Of a stretch of 64,000 bases of DNA, positions 62,461 through 64,000 are shown in pieces. How positions within the stretch are numbered: the first letter of the stretch is position 1; every line of letters starts with the position of its first letter. Both the position numbers and the translations under genes were made by a program. Below the pieces are notes generated by a model. That model was not told the origin of the DNA. It did not search any database and saw only the letters and a program-made list of their open reading frames with translations. The stretch is from Halorubrum sp. F4 (GTDB lineage: Archaea; Halobacteriota; Halobacteria; Halobacteriales; Haloferacaceae): assembly GCF_027257195.1 (NCBI RefSeq), contig NZ_JAPDFS010000005.1, forward strand, positions 1 to 64,000, in the 5' to 3' direction.

Positions 62461-62766
62461 ATGAGCGAAAGCGACGAGGAGGCCGACGCGGAGGCCGAAG
62501 AGGACGCCGAGCCCGCCGTCGAACTCGGCGACGGCCCCGTCGTCGCGGGCGAGCCGGTCGCCCGCGTCGCCTCCCGGCTCACGTGGCCCGCGACCCGAAG
62601 CGACGTGCGCGCCCAGGAGGGTGACGCGACCGTCCGGACTCCCGACGGACCGACGAGCCTGGACGCCGTCCTCGAGGAGTCGGAGGTCCCGCTCTTCGAG
62701 AGCCGCGGCGAGTTCCGCGAGGCGGTCGAGGACGTGGTGGGGAGCGGCCCGGTCGCCACGGAATAG
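62461..62766 (+). CDS. DUF5789 family small acidic protein
   Basis: A 101-residue protein beginning with a 20-residue acidic stretch and then a region (VARVASRLTWPATRSDVRAQ, SLDAVLEESEVPLFESRGEFREAV) typical of haloarchaeal DUF5789 proteins. It has no known role. It follows the M24 gene by 55 bp and reads in the same direction. Confidence 0.68.
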   Translation: MSESDEEADAEAEEDAEPAVELGDGPVVAGEPVARVASRLTWPATRSDVRAQEGDATVRTPDGPTSLDAVLEESEVPLFESRGEFREAVEDVVGSGPVATE

Positions 62767-62862
62767 ACGGTCCCGAACGTCCCGGCCGGATCGAGCCCCC
62801 GGACGCGCCCGCGACGGGCCGACACGCCACCCTTTTTGTCCGTACCGGTCCGACGGTCGCAC

Positions 62863-63309
62863 ATGACGCTCCCGTTCGATCCCGACGACCTGGACGGCGA
62901 CGACTTCGGCGAGAAACGCACGACCCTCGAGATGGACCACGAGACGGCTATCGAGCACGTCCGCGAGGTCTGTGCGGACGTGGGGTTCGGCTTCCCCGTC
63001 GAGTTCTCCCCCTCGGAGATGCTGAACGAGAAGGTCGACGCCGACCGCGATCCCTACTACGTTCTCGGCGCGTGTAACCCCGCCGTGGCCGACCGCGCGC
63101 TCGACGCCACCGACGGCCGGATCGGCTCGCTGTTCCCGTGTAACATGGTGATAGAACAGGTCGAGCCCGGGAGACAGGTCGTCCATCACGTCTCGATCAT
63201 GAAGATCGCGCGGCTGCTCGGCCTCCCGAGCGACGACGAGGAGATGGACGCGATAATCGACGACACCGGCGAGATGGTCGGCGAGGTCTTCGAACGCCTC
63301 GAGGACTGA
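62863..63309 (+). CDS. DUF302 family protein
   Basis: A 148-residue DUF302 protein. GFGFPVEFSPSEMLNEKVD, YYVLGACNPAVADRALDA, and GSLFPCNMVIEQ are the family pattern. The Cys in CNPAVAD and CNMV are conserved in the family. The function is not established; it may bind a small molecule or metal. A T-rich CCTTTTTGTC about 30 bp upstream may be the promoter. Confidence 0.78.
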   Translation: MTLPFDPDDLDGDDFGEKRTTLEMDHETAIEHVREVCADVGFGFPVEFSPSEMLNEKVDADRDPYYVLGACNPAVADRALDATDGRIGSLFPCNMVIEQVEPGRQVVHHVSIMKIARLLGLPSDDEEMDAIIDDTGEMVGEVFERLED

Positions 63310-63504
63310 GCGGTCCGCGACGTCGACGTCCCCGACTCGGTTCCCGTTCGTCTCCGGACCTTCCTTCTCGTTCGTCTCCGGCTCGTCCGCCGCCGACGGG
63401 CCCGCCTCCGCGGCCGCGAGGAGCCGGTCCAGCCGGGCGCGTCAGCCGTTCACAGGTCCGATCGAAGGGAGTTCGGCTCGCTCGAATCACCGCACGTCCG
63501 GGTG

Positions 63505-63717
63505 TTATCGCCCGTTCTCGACGCGCTCGCGGAGCCGGTCCACTTCGGACTCCAGTTCCGCGATCCGTTCCTCGAGCGTCGACCGACGGCGAAGGAGGAG
63601 GAACACGGCCACGGCGCCGAGCGCGACGGGAGCGGCGAGCAGCAACAGCACCAGCATGATGATCACGAGTTCCGGACCGCCCGGGACGCCGAACTGCGCG
63701 GGGAGGGCAACGAGCAT
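63505..63717 (-). CDS. Small membrane protein with C-terminal coiled coil (70 aa)
   Basis: A 70-residue protein. One helix (PELVIIMLVLLLLAAPVALG and AVAVFLLL) is followed by basic RRRSTLEERIAELESEVDRL, a coiled coil. This layout resembles haloarchaeal preprotein translocase TatA-like or other short signal-anchor proteins, but I do not assign a role. 63310-63504 and 63718-63852 hold no gene. Confidence 0.65.
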   Translation of the reverse strand: MLVALPAQFGVPGGPELVIIMLVLLLLAAPVALGAVAVFLLLRRRSTLEERIAELESEVDRLRERVENGR

Positions 63718-63852
63718 GTCGAACGCTCATCATGACGGGACAAAAACCCTCGGTCCGGACCGCCGGATCGACGGGGGCGAGCGTCCGAGCCACGACCACT
63801 CCCGACGTGAGCGTCCTCCCCGCGGACGTCCCCGCCGCGCCCTCTCGAGCGC

Positions 63853-64000
63853 TCAGTCGTCCCGGCCGGTGAAGTCGGCGAGGTTCGCCTGGAGTCCCGC
63901 CGCCATCGTCGACTTCCGCCGGAGTCGACCGAGCGAGATCGGCAGCCGCTCCGTGACGCCGCGAACCGCCTCGCCGAACGTCTCCGCGGTGCCGTGCTCG
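63853..64000 (-). CDS. C-terminal end of an unidentified protein (cut by the window)
   Basis: The open frame on the minus strand ends at a TGA at 63853-63855 and runs off the window end. The visible 48-residue end includes ETFGEAVRGVTERLPISLGR and KSTMAAGLQANLADF then TGRDD. I do not recognise it; it has no membrane helix in this part. Confidence 0.5.
   Translation of the reverse strand, partial: EHGTAETFGEAVRGVTERLPISLGRLRRKSTMAAGLQANLADFTGRDD

Noticed and set aside
1..64000. tRNA, rRNA and CRISPR features
   Set aside because: No cloverleaf, rRNA core or regularly spaced repeat array was seen by eye; a covariance-model scan would settle it.

Overview
The window is a 64-kb piece of a high-GC haloarchaeal chromosome. 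The evidence is acidic proteins throughout, TATA boxes 25-30 bp before starts with almost no leader, a bacteriorhodopsin with its Bat regulator, an archaeal A-type ATP synthase, CheF-type archaeal chemotaxis, TiaS, archaeal-type topoisomerase IA and Tat lipoproteins. The GC content and gene set would fit Halorubrum or a relative, but the genus is inference. No rRNA, tRNA, CRISPR array or transposase gene was recognised by eye.

Layout. 0-5 kb: F420H2:NADP oxidoreductase, a MazG-like protein, then four minus-strand genes (HAD phosphatase, class II aldolase, ribose-1,5-bisphosphate isomerase, PfkB kinase) that match the RuBisCO-free nucleoside-ribose degradation route of halophilic archaea. 5.5-14 kb: a taxis block, cheB-cheA-cheR-HEAT-cheF on minus, divergent from cheW, followed by two P-loop ATPases and a small unknown. 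14-19 kb: a Tat lipoprotein, a phosphohexomutase, a zinc-ribbon protein, and a membrane transducer next to a small 3-helix membrane protein. 19-22 kb: sufS and sufU flanking an atypical receiver protein. 22.3-24 kb: a low-GC island of two small membrane-protein genes bounded by two inverted copies of a structured repeat. 24-42 kb: mostly housekeeping genes (aminotransferase, DUF2157, GDT1, TPR, S49 protease, ThpR, CNNM/CorC, SerA, TopA, a histidine kinase, peptidases).

43-55.7 kb: one same-strand energy block. atpH-I-K-E-C-F-A-B is followed by bat, bop and crtY, and then by atpD. The light-driven proton pump, its LOV-domain activator and the retinal/carotenoid cyclase therefore sit between subunits of the ATP synthase that uses the proton gradient. 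A MinD-like ATPase is divergent from atpH. 57-64 kb: a COG1395-type regulator, TiaS, a VOC protein, small zinc and unknown proteins, an M24 peptidase, DUF5789 and DUF302 proteins, and a gene cut by the window end.

The most unusual content is the repeat family (at least five copies at 1, 16.3, 22.3, 23.8 and 59.9 kb) whose stems change in a compensatory way between copies, the low-GC cassette it brackets, and the placement and probable light control of the rhodopsin genes inside the ATP synthase cluster.
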